Below, piece after piece: positions 50,717-60,425 of a DNA stretch of 64,000 nucleotides. Below the pieces are notes generated by a model that did no database searches, was not told where the DNA came from, and worked only from the letters and a program-made list of their open reading frames with translations. The stretch's first letter is position 1. The number at the start of each line of letters is the position of its first letter. The translations under genes were made by a program, and so were the position numbers. Source of the stretch: Candidatus Anaerostipes excrementavium (lineage in GTDB: Bacteria > Bacillota > Clostridia > Lachnospirales > Lachnospiraceae); the NCBI GenBank assembly GCA_019114985.1, contig DXEM01000039.1:1-64000 (forward strand), read 5' to 3'.

Positions 50717-51601
50717 TTACTCTATGTTCTGGATCTGTTCTCTTACTTTTTCAACGTTCGTCTTCAATTCAATCGCGTGTTCTGCTAAGTCTGCATCGCT
50801 GGATTTGGAAAGGATTGTATTCGCTTCGCGGTTCATCTCCTGGGCCATGAAGTCTAACTTACGTCCGACTGCCCCATTTCCCTTCCTTAATATATCTCTC
50901 ATAGAACGAATGTGGCTCTGAAGCCGTACAATCTCTTCGTCCACCGCCATCTTATCTGCATAGAGCGCAACTTCTGCCGCAATTCGGTTTTCTTCAATGG
51001 AAGAATCCTCCAGGAACTCTTTGACCCGTTCCTCAAGTTTCACACGATATTCTTTTATAATATCCGGAGAACGGCTCTCTATGAACGCCACATCTTCTTC
51101 CATCTGATCTAACTTCTGAAGAAGGTCTTTCTTAAGATGTTCTCCTTCGGTCGATCTGGCTTCTACGAACTTCTCCGCAGCCTCTCTCAAGGACGCTTCA
51201 ATCAGCTCCCACCAGACTTCTTCATCCTGAGGCTTCTCTTCCACCGTTACAACTTCCGGAAATCTTGCCATTGCAGATGCTGTAATATCCATCTCAATCT
51301 GAAATTCTTCCTGCATTTTCCGGAAGATCTCCATATATTCTCCGGCAATCTCCCTATTGTACAAAAGCCCGATGCCTGTCTGTGACAGATCCTCAAAAGA
51401 AATATAGATATCAACCTTTCCTCTGCTGACATATTCTTTCATAATCTTGCGAATCGCCGCCTCAAACATCGTAAATTTCTTCGGCAGTTTTAGTGAAATA
51501 TCACAATACCTGTGATTCACAGCCTTCATCTCTATGGTAACTTTCTGATTTGCAGCATTGGACATCTCTCCATGCCCAAAGCCAGTCATACTTTTTATCA
51601 T
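50717..51601 (-). CDS. YicC/YloC-family endoribonuclease
   Basis: A 294-residue protein with the signature start MIKSMTGFGHGE, a central charged coiled-coil region, and the C-terminal GRKLDFMAQEMNREANTILSKS motif. The family includes an endoribonuclease in E. coli (YicC); the function in Clostridia is less certain. It is first in yicC-gmk-rpoZ. Confidence 0.88.
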   Translation of the reverse strand: MIKSMTGFGHGEMSNAANQKVTIEMKAVNHRYCDISLKLPKKFTMFEAAIRKIMKEYVSRGKVDIYISFEDLSQTGIGLLYNREIAGEYMEIFRKMQEEFQIEMDITASAMARFPEVVTVEEKPQDEEVWWELIEASLREAAEKFVEARSTEGEHLKKDLLQKLDQMEEDVAFIESRSPDIIKEYRVKLEERVKEFLEDSSIEENRIAAEVALYADKMAVDEEIVRLQSHIRSMRDILRKGNGAVGRKLDFMAQEMNREANTILSKSSDADLAEHAIELKTNVEKVREQIQNIE

Positions 51602-51663
51602 GAAACCCTTCCTTTAGTTCTTTTCGTCAATCTTATTTATTATAAGCAAATTCGTTGTTTTCG

Positions 51664-52206
51664 TCAATGTTCTTTCTGTTTTTGCAGCAAATACTTCTGC
51701 AGAGACTCTAAATAATGAAGAATTCCCCCTTTTTTTAAGGATACAAAATACCCAATATCCAATTCTTCATATTTGAAATGTTTCGGACCGCCCTGCTTCC
51801 CTCGCTCCCAAAACTCCATGACTTCCTCAAATGTCATGAAATAACACGCCTGTCGATTCGTAAAATAAAGAAGCAGGAAACTGATTCCTCCCTGTTCTTC
51901 AAACTGACGCATAAATTCAATCTGATGAGCATGAATATTCTGAAGAGGGAATACGTCGGCAGCGCACTCTTTCGCATCAAAGCAAATAGGGATCCCTTGT
52001 ACAACGCCAATATAGTCCACGGTACTTTTTTGATCAAAATAGGCCAATGTAATGTGGCGTTTCTCCTTATCAAAGCGGACCGGCTTGATTGACGTCGGGA
52101 TCTTCTGTACCAGCGCCAGATTTTGGCTCCGATATTTCTCATTGGTATGATTCACCAGTTCTTCTAAAACAGAACCTCGAAGTCCTTTTAAATTCCAACT
52201 TGGCAT
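51664..52206 (-). CDS. recU: Holliday junction resolvase
   Basis: A 180-residue RecU-type resolvase. The N-terminal GLRGSVLEELVNHTNEKYR contains the conserved Arg. STVDYIGVVQGIPICFDAKEC gives the catalytic Asp-Glu-Lys set (VDYxG, DAKE). HQIEFMRQFEEQGGISFLLL and AC-YFMTFEEV follow. No ponA gene lies next to it, unlike in Bacillus; the rluA-type gene follows upstream. Confidence 0.92.
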   Translation of the reverse strand: MPSWNLKGLRGSVLEELVNHTNEKYRSQNLALVQKIPTSIKPVRFDKEKRHITLAYFDQKSTVDYIGVVQGIPICFDAKECAADVFPLQNIHAHQIEFMRQFEEQGGISFLLLYFTNRQACYFMTFEEVMEFWERGKQGGPKHFKYEELDIGYFVSLKKGGILHYLESLQKYLLQKQKEH

Positions 52207-52209
52207 ATC

Positions 52210-53178
52210 TTATTCCTCCAGAAGAGCTTTTTTCACTTTTTGGAACATCAGCGGCAGCGAAGCCCTGAATTCTCTTCCCTGAAGCTCTCTGCATCCATTC
52301 ATTTCACTAGGGAAGCAAATCTCTCCGCAATGAAGCAGCTGACCCCGAAGACCAAATTTTTTTCTCATATACGCATTTTCTTTTGGATTCCCATATTTCG
52401 GATCTCCTACCAAAGGATATCCTTCGCTTGCCAGATGGGCACGGATCTGATGGGTCTTTCCGGTCATAAGTTTTACCCGCAGCAGCGTATATCCATTTTT
52501 TGCTTCCATCGGCTCATACCATGTCTCAATATAAGCTTCTTTTTCTTTTCTATCCTGCCTTACCGTCACTTTATTCTTCTTTTCATCTTTCACCAAATAT
52601 CCGGAAATTTTCTTTTTCTTCTGAATCTCCCCTTTTACCAGGCAAACATAATATTTATCAAGTTTTCGCTGCTTTAACAGTTCCGCCATCGTTTTCAGGC
52701 CTTCCATGGAGATTCCCGCCAGCAAAATCCCTGTTGTGTTTCGATCCAACCGATTGCAGATGGACGGTTTTACCATTTCCAGATCTTTCTTTGTCAATAA
52801 TCCTTTGCTGACGGCATACGGAACAATCTGCTCATTAATGGATACATCTTCTTTTTTTGCCTTTTGTGATAAAACTCCATATGGTTTGTTAATGATCAAA
52901 ACATTGGCATCTTCATATATGACATCCAATGGGATCTCCTGCTTAGAAATCTTTAACTCTTCCCGAAATTTCTCAATCGTTTCTTCCGCTAAATATAAGG
53001 AGATCCGATCTCCGGCTTTGAGTTTTTCACCGCCTCCGGCTTTTTTTCCGTTCAGCTTGATATTCTTCTTCCGAAGCATTTTGTATACAAAACTTTTCGC
53101 TGCTTTGTTTAAGTATCTTTGCAGCATCTTATCCAGACGCTGTCCTTCATCTTTTTGCGTAATCTCAATCTCTCTCAT
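52210..53178 (-). CDS. RluA-family pseudouridine synthase
   Basis: A 322-residue enzyme. The N-terminal S4 domain (about 10-70) ends KAGDRISLYLAEE. The catalytic Asp is in ICNRLDRNTTGILLAG. VKLMTGKTHQIRAHLASEGYPL is the conserved RluA motif. It modifies uridines in 23S rRNA or tRNA; the position cannot be assigned. It ends 4 bp before recU. Confidence 0.92.
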   Translation of the reverse strand: MREIEITQKDEGQRLDKMLQRYLNKAAKSFVYKMLRKKNIKLNGKKAGGGEKLKAGDRISLYLAEETIEKFREELKISKQEIPLDVIYEDANVLIINKPYGVLSQKAKKEDVSINEQIVPYAVSKGLLTKKDLEMVKPSICNRLDRNTTGILLAGISMEGLKTMAELLKQRKLDKYYVCLVKGEIQKKKKISGYLVKDEKKNKVTVRQDRKEKEAYIETWYEPMEAKNGYTLLRVKLMTGKTHQIRAHLASEGYPLVGDPKYGNPKENAYMRKKFGLRGQLLHCGEICFPSEMNGCRELQGREFRASLPLMFQKVKKALLEE

Positions 53179-53191
53179 AATCTTCTCTCTT

Positions 53192-53953
53192 CTATGTCCC
53201 CAAAAAACGAACTGCCGCTTCTTCCGGCAGCAGACGGCTGATGATCCGCAAAAATTTCATCGATATCCCATATACGGATACTGCCTTTCCTTTCTTTGCG
53301 TCTCTTATCGCCCGGGACACAACTTTCCTGCTGTCTGCGATAAAAAGCCTTTTATAAAACGGCATCTTCTGCCCTTTATAAGCCTTATCAAGAAATTCTG
53401 TCTTTACAGGGCCCGGACAAACGGAAATTACCCGGATTCCCCGTGGCCTAAGTTCCTGCCCAAGTGCCGCAGCAAACCGCAGAACATAGGCTTTCGATGC
53501 AGCATAAACCGCAAAACCTGGCTGAGGAGCAAATGCTGCGGAAGATGCCAGCTGATAAATCTGTCCGCCTTTTTTCATATAAGGAAGCACAAGATAAGTC
53601 ATCATGGTTAACACTCTGCAGTTCAATTGAACCATATCGGAAACTTCTTTCCCTGATAATTCCTCCAATAAACCTGAATATCCAACACCGGAACTATTTA
53701 CCAGCACTCCGACCCAAGGTTTCTCTTTCTTTAATGCTTTCTCTATGACCTGAAAGCTTTCTTCTTCCATAAGATCCAGTGAAAACATGCGAATTCGAAC
53801 ACCTGAAACTTCTCTCTGCAAAAGTTCCAGCTGCTCTTTTCTTCTGGCGACTGCCCATATTTCTTCTAACTTCGGATGTTCCTCTGCCAGGCGAAGAAGA
53901 AATTCCCTTCCCATGCCGGAAGACGCGCCTGTCACGATTCCAATCTTTTTCAT
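53192..53953 (-). CDS. SDR-family oxidoreductase
   Basis: A 253-residue short-chain dehydrogenase. TGASSGMGREFLLRL is the cofactor loop, NSSGVGYSG the NxxG motif, the Ser lies in YQLASSAAFAPQPGFA, and YAASKAYVLRFAAAL is YxxxK. VCPGPVKTEF follows. Close to the DltE/YqjQ-type classical SDRs of unknown substrate. It is next to the rluA and HAD genes. Confidence 0.88.
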   Translation of the reverse strand: MKKIGIVTGASSGMGREFLLRLAEEHPKLEEIWAVARRKEQLELLQREVSGVRIRMFSLDLMEEESFQVIEKALKKEKPWVGVLVNSSGVGYSGLLEELSGKEVSDMVQLNCRVLTMMTYLVLPYMKKGGQIYQLASSAAFAPQPGFAVYAASKAYVLRFAAALGQELRPRGIRVISVCPGPVKTEFLDKAYKGQKMPFYKRLFIADSRKVVSRAIRDAKKGKAVSVYGISMKFLRIISRLLPEEAAVRFLGT

Positions 53954-53971
53954 ATCTGCCTCTTTGCTCTC

Positions 53972-54640
53972 TTATGACAGTTTCTGATAAGTGCCATTTA
54001 AAATATCATAATAACTTTCTATATAATAATCCGCCAACTGCAGTTTCTCCTCCATGGCACGTTCGGAATAGGGATCACGCACCGCACAGGTCTTCATATT
54101 GGCTCTTTTCCCTGCCATCAGACCGTAAGGAATATCTTCAAAAACCAAGATCTCTTCCGGATCTACCCCAAGTTTTCTGGCTGCATGGAGATACACATCC
54201 GGTTCCGGCTTTCCCTTAGGAACCTCATTCGACGTACAAATATAATCAAACGCATCTAAGATTCCATTGGCACGCAGGCATACTTTCGCAAGCTCTCTGG
54301 AATTGCTTGTAGCAATGCCAAGCGGCATATCTTTTTCTTTCAAAAGTTCGATAAACTCTCTGGCACCGTCTTTTAACGGAATTTCATTCTCATACATCTC
54401 TGCTGCCATGCGGTTCCATGTGTTCATGATCTCCTCAATACTTAACGGAAGCGGAAAATGTTCTTTAAAATATTTGGCAGTTTCATGAAAGCTAAAGCCT
54501 TCCAGCAGATCATTGAGTCCTTCCGGGACTGTCAGCCCATAAGTTCCGAGAAAACGGATATCAATTTCTTTCCAGATCCACATGGAATCCACTAATGTTC
54601 CATCCAAATCAAAAATAACTGCTTTCTTATTCGTTAACAT
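53972..54640 (-). CDS. HAD-superfamily phosphatase, beta-phosphoglucomutase-like
   Basis: A 222-residue HAD hydrolase. Motif I is IFDLDGTLVDSMWIWKE, motif II is GIATSNSRELAK, motif III is the Lys in EVPKGKPEPDVYL, and motif IV is LVFEDIPYGLMAGKRANM. The helical cap is of subclass IA. The substrate is not identifiable. The start overlaps the rsuA-type stop by 7 nt, so the two are coupled. Confidence 0.88.
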   Translation of the reverse strand: MLTNKKAVIFDLDGTLVDSMWIWKEIDIRFLGTYGLTVPEGLNDLLEGFSFHETAKYFKEHFPLPLSIEEIMNTWNRMAAEMYENEIPLKDGAREFIELLKEKDMPLGIATSNSRELAKVCLRANGILDAFDYICTSNEVPKGKPEPDVYLHAARKLGVDPEEILVFEDIPYGLMAGKRANMKTCAVRDPYSERAMEEKLQLADYYIESYYDILNGTYQKLS

Positions 54641-55359
54641 CTTTGCTCCTTTATCTGATCAATCTCATCTTTTGTCAGTTCTCTGTATTCCCCTAAAGCT
54701 AATCCTTCATCCAATTCCAAAGGCCCAATCGACACACGTTTCAGATACAGCACCCGGCTTCCTACTGCGCTTACCATTCGTTTGACCTGATGGAATTTTC
54801 CTTCTGAAATAGTGATGATCACTTTGGATCTCTCATCAGAAGTCTCCAAAATCTTCAAGATCCCCGGCTTCGCTGTCTCTCCTCCTCCAATGTCAAGATG
54901 ACCGGAAAAAGCTTCCACCTCAGCTTCTCCCATCCGTCCGGCGACTTCTGCGTAATAAGATTTCGGAACATGGCGTTTTGGCGCCATCAGACGATGTGCC
55001 AGCTCTCCATCATCGGTCAGAAGCATCAATCCTTCCGTATCCTTGTCCAACCGGCCTACGGGAAACAATCCGCTTTTATAATTCTCATGAATCAAATCGA
55101 TCACTGTCTTATCCGATGCATCCTTCGTCGCTGACACCACGCCTTGCGGCTTATGAAGCATCAAATAATGGTGCTCTTCATAGGAAAGCGCTTCCTCCTG
55201 ACAATACACCTGATCCTTCCCGGGAAACACCTTAATCTCCGGTCTTGACGCCTGTTGCCCATTCACCGTGATCTGTTTCTTACGAATCATATCTTTCGCT
55301 TCTTTCCTGGAAATTCCCAGACACTGGCATAAAAATTTATCTAAACGCATCTCCTTCAT
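54634..55359 (-). CDS. RsuA-family pseudouridine synthase
   Basis: A 241-residue enzyme. The S4 domain is MRLDKFLCQCLGISRKEAKDMIRKK. The catalytic motif FPVGRLDKDTEGLMLLTDDG holds the Asp. ISEGKFHQVKRMVSAVGSRVLYLKR closes the domain. It modifies 16S rRNA or a related site. The ATG at 55359 overlaps the previous stop as TGATG and has GGAG 9 nt upstream, so it is chosen over 55368. Confidence 0.9.
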   Translation of the reverse strand: MKEMRLDKFLCQCLGISRKEAKDMIRKKQITVNGQQASRPEIKVFPGKDQVYCQEEALSYEEHHYLMLHKPQGVVSATKDASDKTVIDLIHENYKSGLFPVGRLDKDTEGLMLLTDDGELAHRLMAPKRHVPKSYYAEVAGRMGEAEVEAFSGHLDIGGGETAKPGILKILETSDERSKVIITISEGKFHQVKRMVSAVGSRVLYLKRVSIGPLELDEGLALGEYRELTKDEIDQIKEQRC

Positions 55360-56723
55360 CACAGCCATCTCCAGCTGGAGGCATATTTATTCTTCATTCT
55401 GCCATTCTTTATCTTTCCCCATCCCATCGGATACTGTCCTGTTCCGATCAGATGGATTCCATCGGTCTTCATATCTACATCCAGCGTCTCACATTTTAAA
55501 TAACGGATCGTCCTTTCATCTTCCAAATCAAAAGATACATACCGGGAAAATTCCTCCGGGCGAAGAGCCGCCGCCAAAGGCTGACTTGGCTCAAATCTTC
55601 CCTTCTTCATTTCTCCCAGGAACAATCCTTTTCTTAAGATCCTGACGCCCGGAAGACTTGGAATATCTTCTCTTAAATAAAAAAGCTTTCCTTGATGTTC
55701 TCTGACGTGACTCCAATCAATCTCCATCTTGCACGCTTTAAAAAAGTCCTCGGTCTCTTTTGTCAATTTTACCTCGGGATTTCTCTCGTAGGAAAATACA
55801 GGCGCCGGACCGGGCGCTTTTTGAAGAAGGGCAAGAAAATGGCCCTCTCCTTTGATCTTATGCGGCCATAGCCGGATGCACCGTTTCACATCTTCTCTCC
55901 CGGTCACTGTCCATTCCGGATGTCCCTGATCAAATCCATCCTGCATCTGCATCGGAACAAGAGACAAATCCTCATGATTCCGTAATAAAAATTCAATGAC
56001 CTGTTCGTTTTCCTCCGGAGAAAAGGTACAGGTAGAATAAAGCATCATACCGCCAGGTTTCAAAAGCTTCACCGCATCTTCCACAATCTCTCTTTGAAGC
56101 TTCGCATAAGGTTCGCTTCCCTTCTGCTCCCAATTCTTGATCTCCGTATTTCCTTTTCGGAACATTCCCTCACCGGAACATGGGGCATCCACCAAGATCT
56201 TATCAAAAAAACCGCTGAGAGAAGGCACCATATGCCTTGCCTCTGTACATAGGATCATACTATTCCGAACTCCGAACATCTCAAGATTGCGGATCAGAGC
56301 TTTTGTCCTGGAAATACTGACATCATTTGACACCAAAAGGCCTTCTCCTTTCAGTTTGGCACCTAATTCCGTAGACTTCCCTCCCGGCGCGGCACACAAA
56401 TCCAGAACCAAGTCGCCCGGCTCTACCGGCAGATAAGCTGCCGGCGCCATAGCGCTTGGCTCTTGGATATAATAAAGTCCTACATGATAATATGGATGTT
56501 TGGATGGTTTTTCCTCTCTCGGAACATAGAATCCGTTATCCGTCCACGGAACCGGTGTCACGGAAAACGGACAAATCTTTAAAAACTCCTCTACGGAGAT
56601 CTTCAAAGTATTTACCCGTATCCCATAATACGCCGGATCATCCAAATGCTGTTCATAATCAGCAAATTCTTCTCCTAGAAGATATTTCATTTTTTTCTCA
56701 AATTCAACTGGTAATTTCATCAT
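55359..56723 (-). CDS. RsmF/NOL1-NOP2-sun-type RNA cytosine methyltransferase
   Basis: A 454-residue enzyme. The N-terminal domain begins FEKKMKYLLGEEFADYEQH. The SAM-binding segment is LDLCAAPGGKSTELGAKL. The catalytic Cys residues are in DAPCSGEGMFRKG and YSTCTFSPEENEQVIEF. The C-terminal about 150 residues look like the RsmF PUA-like extension. It methylates C5 of rRNA cytosine. It is coupled to the rsuA-type gene. Confidence 0.92.
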   Translation of the reverse strand: MMKLPVEFEKKMKYLLGEEFADYEQHLDDPAYYGIRVNTLKISVEEFLKICPFSVTPVPWTDNGFYVPREEKPSKHPYYHVGLYYIQEPSAMAPAAYLPVEPGDLVLDLCAAPGGKSTELGAKLKGEGLLVSNDVSISRTKALIRNLEMFGVRNSMILCTEARHMVPSLSGFFDKILVDAPCSGEGMFRKGNTEIKNWEQKGSEPYAKLQREIVEDAVKLLKPGGMMLYSTCTFSPEENEQVIEFLLRNHEDLSLVPMQMQDGFDQGHPEWTVTGREDVKRCIRLWPHKIKGEGHFLALLQKAPGPAPVFSYERNPEVKLTKETEDFFKACKMEIDWSHVREHQGKLFYLREDIPSLPGVRILRKGLFLGEMKKGRFEPSQPLAAALRPEEFSRYVSFDLEDERTIRYLKCETLDVDMKTDGIHLIGTGQYPMGWGKIKNGRMKNKYASSWRWL

Positions 56724-56728
56724 TCTTC

Positions 56729-57532
56729 CTATGAAATGCTTTGAGCACGATAACCTTCCGCAATAATATCAAGCTGCTTGTTAAAATGCTCTAAACGTTC
56801 CATATCTCCCGTCTCGTATATTTTATAAAATTCATCCTGAATCTTAATGACCTCGTGTTTGTTGGCCACCTTATAAAGATTCTGCATGGTGTGCAGAATA
56901 TCCGATACCATATTTGCTTTTTTCCGGAAAGAATTCTGGGCATCCATGATCTCATCCCGAACAGAAGACATCTCCTGATCTAATATAACAATCGCATCCG
57001 AAGCCTGAAGAAGTTTATCTGTCACATGCTCCGGAATATTGCCTTTGTACTTGTACTGAAGCGAATGCTCTACCGTTGCCCAAAAATTCATCGCCAATGT
57101 ACGAATCTGAATCTCCGCCTGCAGACGCTTTCTCCCGTAAATCGTATTGACTTCATAATAAATGATCAGATGATAACTGCGGTATCCACTGTCTTTGGAC
57201 TGGGAAATATAATCCTTTCGGCTCTTGATCTCCATGTCCGTGCGTCCTTCAATGATCTCGACAACCTTCTCGATATCTTCCACAAATTGGCAGATTAAGC
57301 GTATGCCGGCAATGTCTTCTAATTTATCTTCGATATTATTCGCATTGATCTTCTTCCTCTGCATCTTATCAAGAATGCTGGAAATGGACTTCACTCTGCC
57401 GTCTACCTGCTCAATCGGGGAATATAGGCCCGCTTTTCGATATTCACGGATAATATGATGAAATTTTAACGTCAGCTCATCAACTGCCAGTTCATAAGGG
57501 CTGAGAATTTCCCTCCATAATTGTATTTCCAT
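56729..57532 (-). CDS. small alarmone synthetase (RelQ/YjbM-like)
   Basis: A 267-residue synthetase-only RelA/SpoT-family protein. SPIEQVDGRVKSISSILDKM precedes IEDKLEDIAGIRLICQFVEDI (RelA-SpoT core), KDYISQSKDSGYRSYHLIIYY, and EIQIRTLAMNFWATVEHSLQYK with the catalytic Glu. There is no HD hydrolase domain. It makes ppGpp/pGpp from GTP/GDP and ATP. It starts the rsmF-rsuA-HAD group of genes. Confidence 0.9.
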   Translation of the reverse strand: MEIQLWREILSPYELAVDELTLKFHHIIREYRKAGLYSPIEQVDGRVKSISSILDKMQRKKINANNIEDKLEDIAGIRLICQFVEDIEKVVEIIEGRTDMEIKSRKDYISQSKDSGYRSYHLIIYYEVNTIYGRKRLQAEIQIRTLAMNFWATVEHSLQYKYKGNIPEHVTDKLLQASDAIVILDQEMSSVRDEIMDAQNSFRKKANMVSDILHTMQNLYKVANKHEVIKIQDEFYKIYETGDMERLEHFNKQLDIIAEGYRAQSIS

Positions 57533-57584
57533 GTACTCCCTCCTGTAATCATCTTCTTATTATAGCATATTTTTACATAGAAAA

Positions 57585-57621
57585 ATAGCCAACTTTTGCT
57601 GAACTTCCGAAAGCTGACTAT
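57585..57621 (-). terminator. terminator of fabH
   Basis: ATAGCCAACTTT and AAAGCTGACTAT form a stem with two G:T pairs; on the minus strand it is followed by a T-rich run. It lies about 70 bp after the fabH stop. Confidence 0.65.
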
Positions 57622-57688
57622 CTTTTTTACGCTGCCCTGTATCTCTTTTGGATACAGTCATCTGCGCTATTATCTTCTCTTTTGTAAA

Positions 57689-58651
57689 TTACCATTCCAG
57701 ATAAACAGAACCCCATGTCAATCCGCCGCCAAAGCCGCTTAAAATAATCTTATCGCCGGCTTTGAGCATTCCATTGCGATGAACTTCATCCAACAAAATC
57801 GGAATTGTCGCGGAAGAAGTGTTGGCACAATGATCTACATTCATCGGGAACTTTTCGATTGGTTCCTTCAATCGTCTGGCCGCTGCCTCAATGATTCTGC
57901 GATTCGCCTGATGCAGAATGTAATATTTTATCTCATCTTTTGATACACCGGCAGCGTCTAAGATTTTATTCACACTCTTCGGAATGATTCTTACCGCAAA
58001 CTTAAATACTTCCTGTCCGTCCATCTGAACCTGCTGCATCGGACTGTCGTCTTTTACTAACAGATTATTCAGATGCCGCTCCTCGCAGGTAAGCACATCT
58101 CCCTTCATTCCATCGGAACCGGCATCAATATAAATCTTTCTGGATGGATCTGCCTCTACGACAACACTTCCGGCTCCGTCTCCAAACAGTACGCAGGTAC
58201 TTCGGTCACTCCAATCCATGATCTTAGATAACGTCTCTACTCCGATCAGCAGCATCTTCCTGCCCATTCCGGCTTTGGCATACGCCATCGCTGTATTTAA
58301 GGCATATACAAACCCGGAACATGCTGCATTCAGATCCATACAGACTGCATTTACCGCACCAATCTCTTTTTGTACTTCACAAGATGTGCTAGGAGTCGCA
58401 TGATCACCGGATAAGGTCGCTACAAATATATGGTCTAGCTCTTCCGGCTTAACGCCGCCGTCCTCCAATGCTTTTTTCGCTGCTTTTACCGCCATCGTCG
58501 TGCTGGTATCCGCAATCGAAATATGTCTGCTTCGAATTCCTGTCCTTGATGAAATCCATTCGTCACTGGTATCCATCACCTGCGCAAGCTCATCATTAGT
58601 CACTACTTTTTCCGGAAGATAACTTCCTGTTCCTAATATCCTAATAGCCAT
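57689..58651 (-). CDS. fabH: beta-ketoacyl-ACP synthase III
   Basis: A 320-residue enzyme starting fatty-acid synthesis by condensing acyl-CoA with malonyl-ACP. The triad is the Cys in LNAACSGFVYAL, the His in ILHQANRRIIEAA, and the Asn in NTSSATIPILL. It is monocistronic here, separated from other fab genes, which are not in the window. It could also serve a secondary pathway. Confidence 0.92.
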   Translation of the reverse strand: MAIRILGTGSYLPEKVVTNDELAQVMDTSDEWISSRTGIRSRHISIADTSTTMAVKAAKKALEDGGVKPEELDHIFVATLSGDHATPSTSCEVQKEIGAVNAVCMDLNAACSGFVYALNTAMAYAKAGMGRKMLLIGVETLSKIMDWSDRSTCVLFGDGAGSVVVEADPSRKIYIDAGSDGMKGDVLTCEERHLNNLLVKDDSPMQQVQMDGQEVFKFAVRIIPKSVNKILDAAGVSKDEIKYYILHQANRRIIEAAARRLKEPIEKFPMNVDHCANTSSATIPILLDEVHRNGMLKAGDKIILSGFGGGLTWGSVYLEW

Positions 58652-58798
58652 AATTACTCCATTTATCCTACATGTTTTTATACCGTATCCTTAAGCTATC
58701 TTTGTCTGATCCCTTGAAACTCCCTACAGCTTTATATGGTATATTATTTCCTTTGTCTTTCAAAGTATATTATTTTTTTCTCAATTTGTCAATGTATC

Positions 58799-60271
58799 TC
58801 AGATGATGATACACACTAAACCGCCATTGCTCTCATTAATAATCTTTTCCATCGTATTTTGAAGCTTTTGCTGGCTCTCCTCGGTCATTTTTAAAGCCTT
58901 TGCCTGCATGCCGTCTCCCACCAGCTGTTCCAGGGTCTTGCCAAAAATATTGACATCCCACATGCTCTCTCCCGGTTCTCCGGATCCTTTTTCAATATAT
59001 TCCATTAAATCTTTCGCCTGATACTCTTCCCCTACGATCGGCGCGATTTCCGTCGAAATGTTAGCACGGATCATATGGATAGATGGTGCGCTGGCTTTGA
59101 TTTTTACTCCGAATTTGCTGCCATGTTTTACGATTCTCGGTTCTTCCAATGTAATATCTTCTTTGGTCGGCGTAACAACCCCGTAACCTCTTTGCTTGAC
59201 CGCTGCCACCGCATCGCCGACTTCTTCGTATTCTTGCTTTTTCTGAGCCAGTTCCTGCAGCATTTGGATAAATTCATATTCATTATGGATCGGCAGTCCG
59301 ATCATTTCGCTCAAAAATTCATAGTAATACTTATCATCGATAGAAACCTGAACCGTGACCTCTCCGGTATCCATGGAAACGCGGTCTAGTTTCCAGGAAC
59401 TTATGTACTCATGCTCTAGGGGTGTATCTTCATAGATGTCTTTCATTGTCGACTTCTCTCGAATCATAGCTCCTGCTGATTCTAAAAGTTCTCGTTTGAC
59501 CGGATGATCTTTGGAAAGAGTCTCTGTCCACTTCGGAACATAAAATCCAATCGAAGAAATCGGAAATTCCAACAGAACGCTTTTCAAAATCTGATAAACG
59601 TCTTCTTTTTTCAGCTGCTCCAGGTTCATCGGCATGACTTTTGCCTGATATTTTTCTTCTTTTTCTCTGGCCAGTTCTTTCGTTTCCTTCGAATAAGGGT
59701 GTACCGTATTTAAAAGAACGACAAACGGTTTCCGAAGATTTTTCAATTGCTTGATCGTCTCCTCTTCCGGCGCTTCGTAACGTTTCGCCTCAATCTCCCC
59801 AAATGAGCCGTCACAAGTCACCACGATCCCTATCGTAGAATGTTCTGTAATAACTTTTTTTGTTCCGATCGCCGCTGCTTTTGTAAAGGGAATCTCATAT
59901 TCGAACCATGGAGTCTTCACAAGACGTTCTTCGTTTTCTTCCATATGTCCCGCCGCCCCCTCTACCATGTAGCCGACACAATCAATCAGCCTGACGCTTA
60001 AATCAATCTCGTCATCCACCCTGATTGATGCTGCTTCATTTGGAACGAATTTGGGCTCTGTCGTCATGATCGTCCTGCCGCTGGAAGACTGCGGAAGTTC
60101 ATCATTGGCACGATTTTTCTCATTTTCATCTTCCATATTCGGAAGCACCATCAAGTTCATAAACCTTTTGATAAACGTACTTTTTCCGGTACGCACTGGT
60201 CCTACCACGCCAATATAGATTTCTCCATTGGTTCTGGCTTTAATATCCTTATATACATTGAATTGATCCAT
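58799..60271 (-). CDS. spoIVA: stage IV sporulation protein A
   Basis: A 490-residue spore-coat ATPase that forms the basement layer around the forespore. Walker A is IGVVGPVRTGKSTFIKRF. LIDCVGYMVEGAAGHMEE and VVTCDGSFGEI follow. The long C-terminal part ends in a conserved hydrophobic CIII-type terminus. The ATG at 60271 with AAGGAGG upstream is chosen over the frame start at 60313. It marks the organism as a spore former. Confidence 0.97.
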   Translation of the reverse strand: MDQFNVYKDIKARTNGEIYIGVVGPVRTGKSTFIKRFMNLMVLPNMEDENEKNRANDELPQSSSGRTIMTTEPKFVPNEAASIRVDDEIDLSVRLIDCVGYMVEGAAGHMEENEERLVKTPWFEYEIPFTKAAAIGTKKVITEHSTIGIVVTCDGSFGEIEAKRYEAPEEETIKQLKNLRKPFVVLLNTVHPYSKETKELAREKEEKYQAKVMPMNLEQLKKEDVYQILKSVLLEFPISSIGFYVPKWTETLSKDHPVKRELLESAGAMIREKSTMKDIYEDTPLEHEYISSWKLDRVSMDTGEVTVQVSIDDKYYYEFLSEMIGLPIHNEYEFIQMLQELAQKKQEYEEVGDAVAAVKQRGYGVVTPTKEDITLEEPRIVKHGSKFGVKIKASAPSIHMIRANISTEIAPIVGEEYQAKDLMEYIEKGSGEPGESMWDVNIFGKTLEQLVGDGMQAKALKMTEESQQKLQNTMEKIINESNGGLVCIII

Positions 60272-60340
60272 AACATCCTCCTTGGATAGACTGTTAAAGT
60301 ATATGCAGGACATGCAGGAATATTCCTAAAAAAAGAAAAA

Positions 60341-60391
60341 AGGCCCTCTGATGTCCACATATCACGGATTGTTTCAACATCCAGAGGGCCT
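60341..60391 (-). terminator. terminator after the SorC fragment
   Basis: AGGCCCTCTG-ATGT pairs with ACATCCAGAGGGCCT (one bulge), followed on the minus strand by a long T-run. It insulates spoIVA from the upstream genes. Confidence 0.85.
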
Positions 60392-60425
60392 GCCTGCACA
60401 GCAGGATCTGACTTCTTCGATTGAA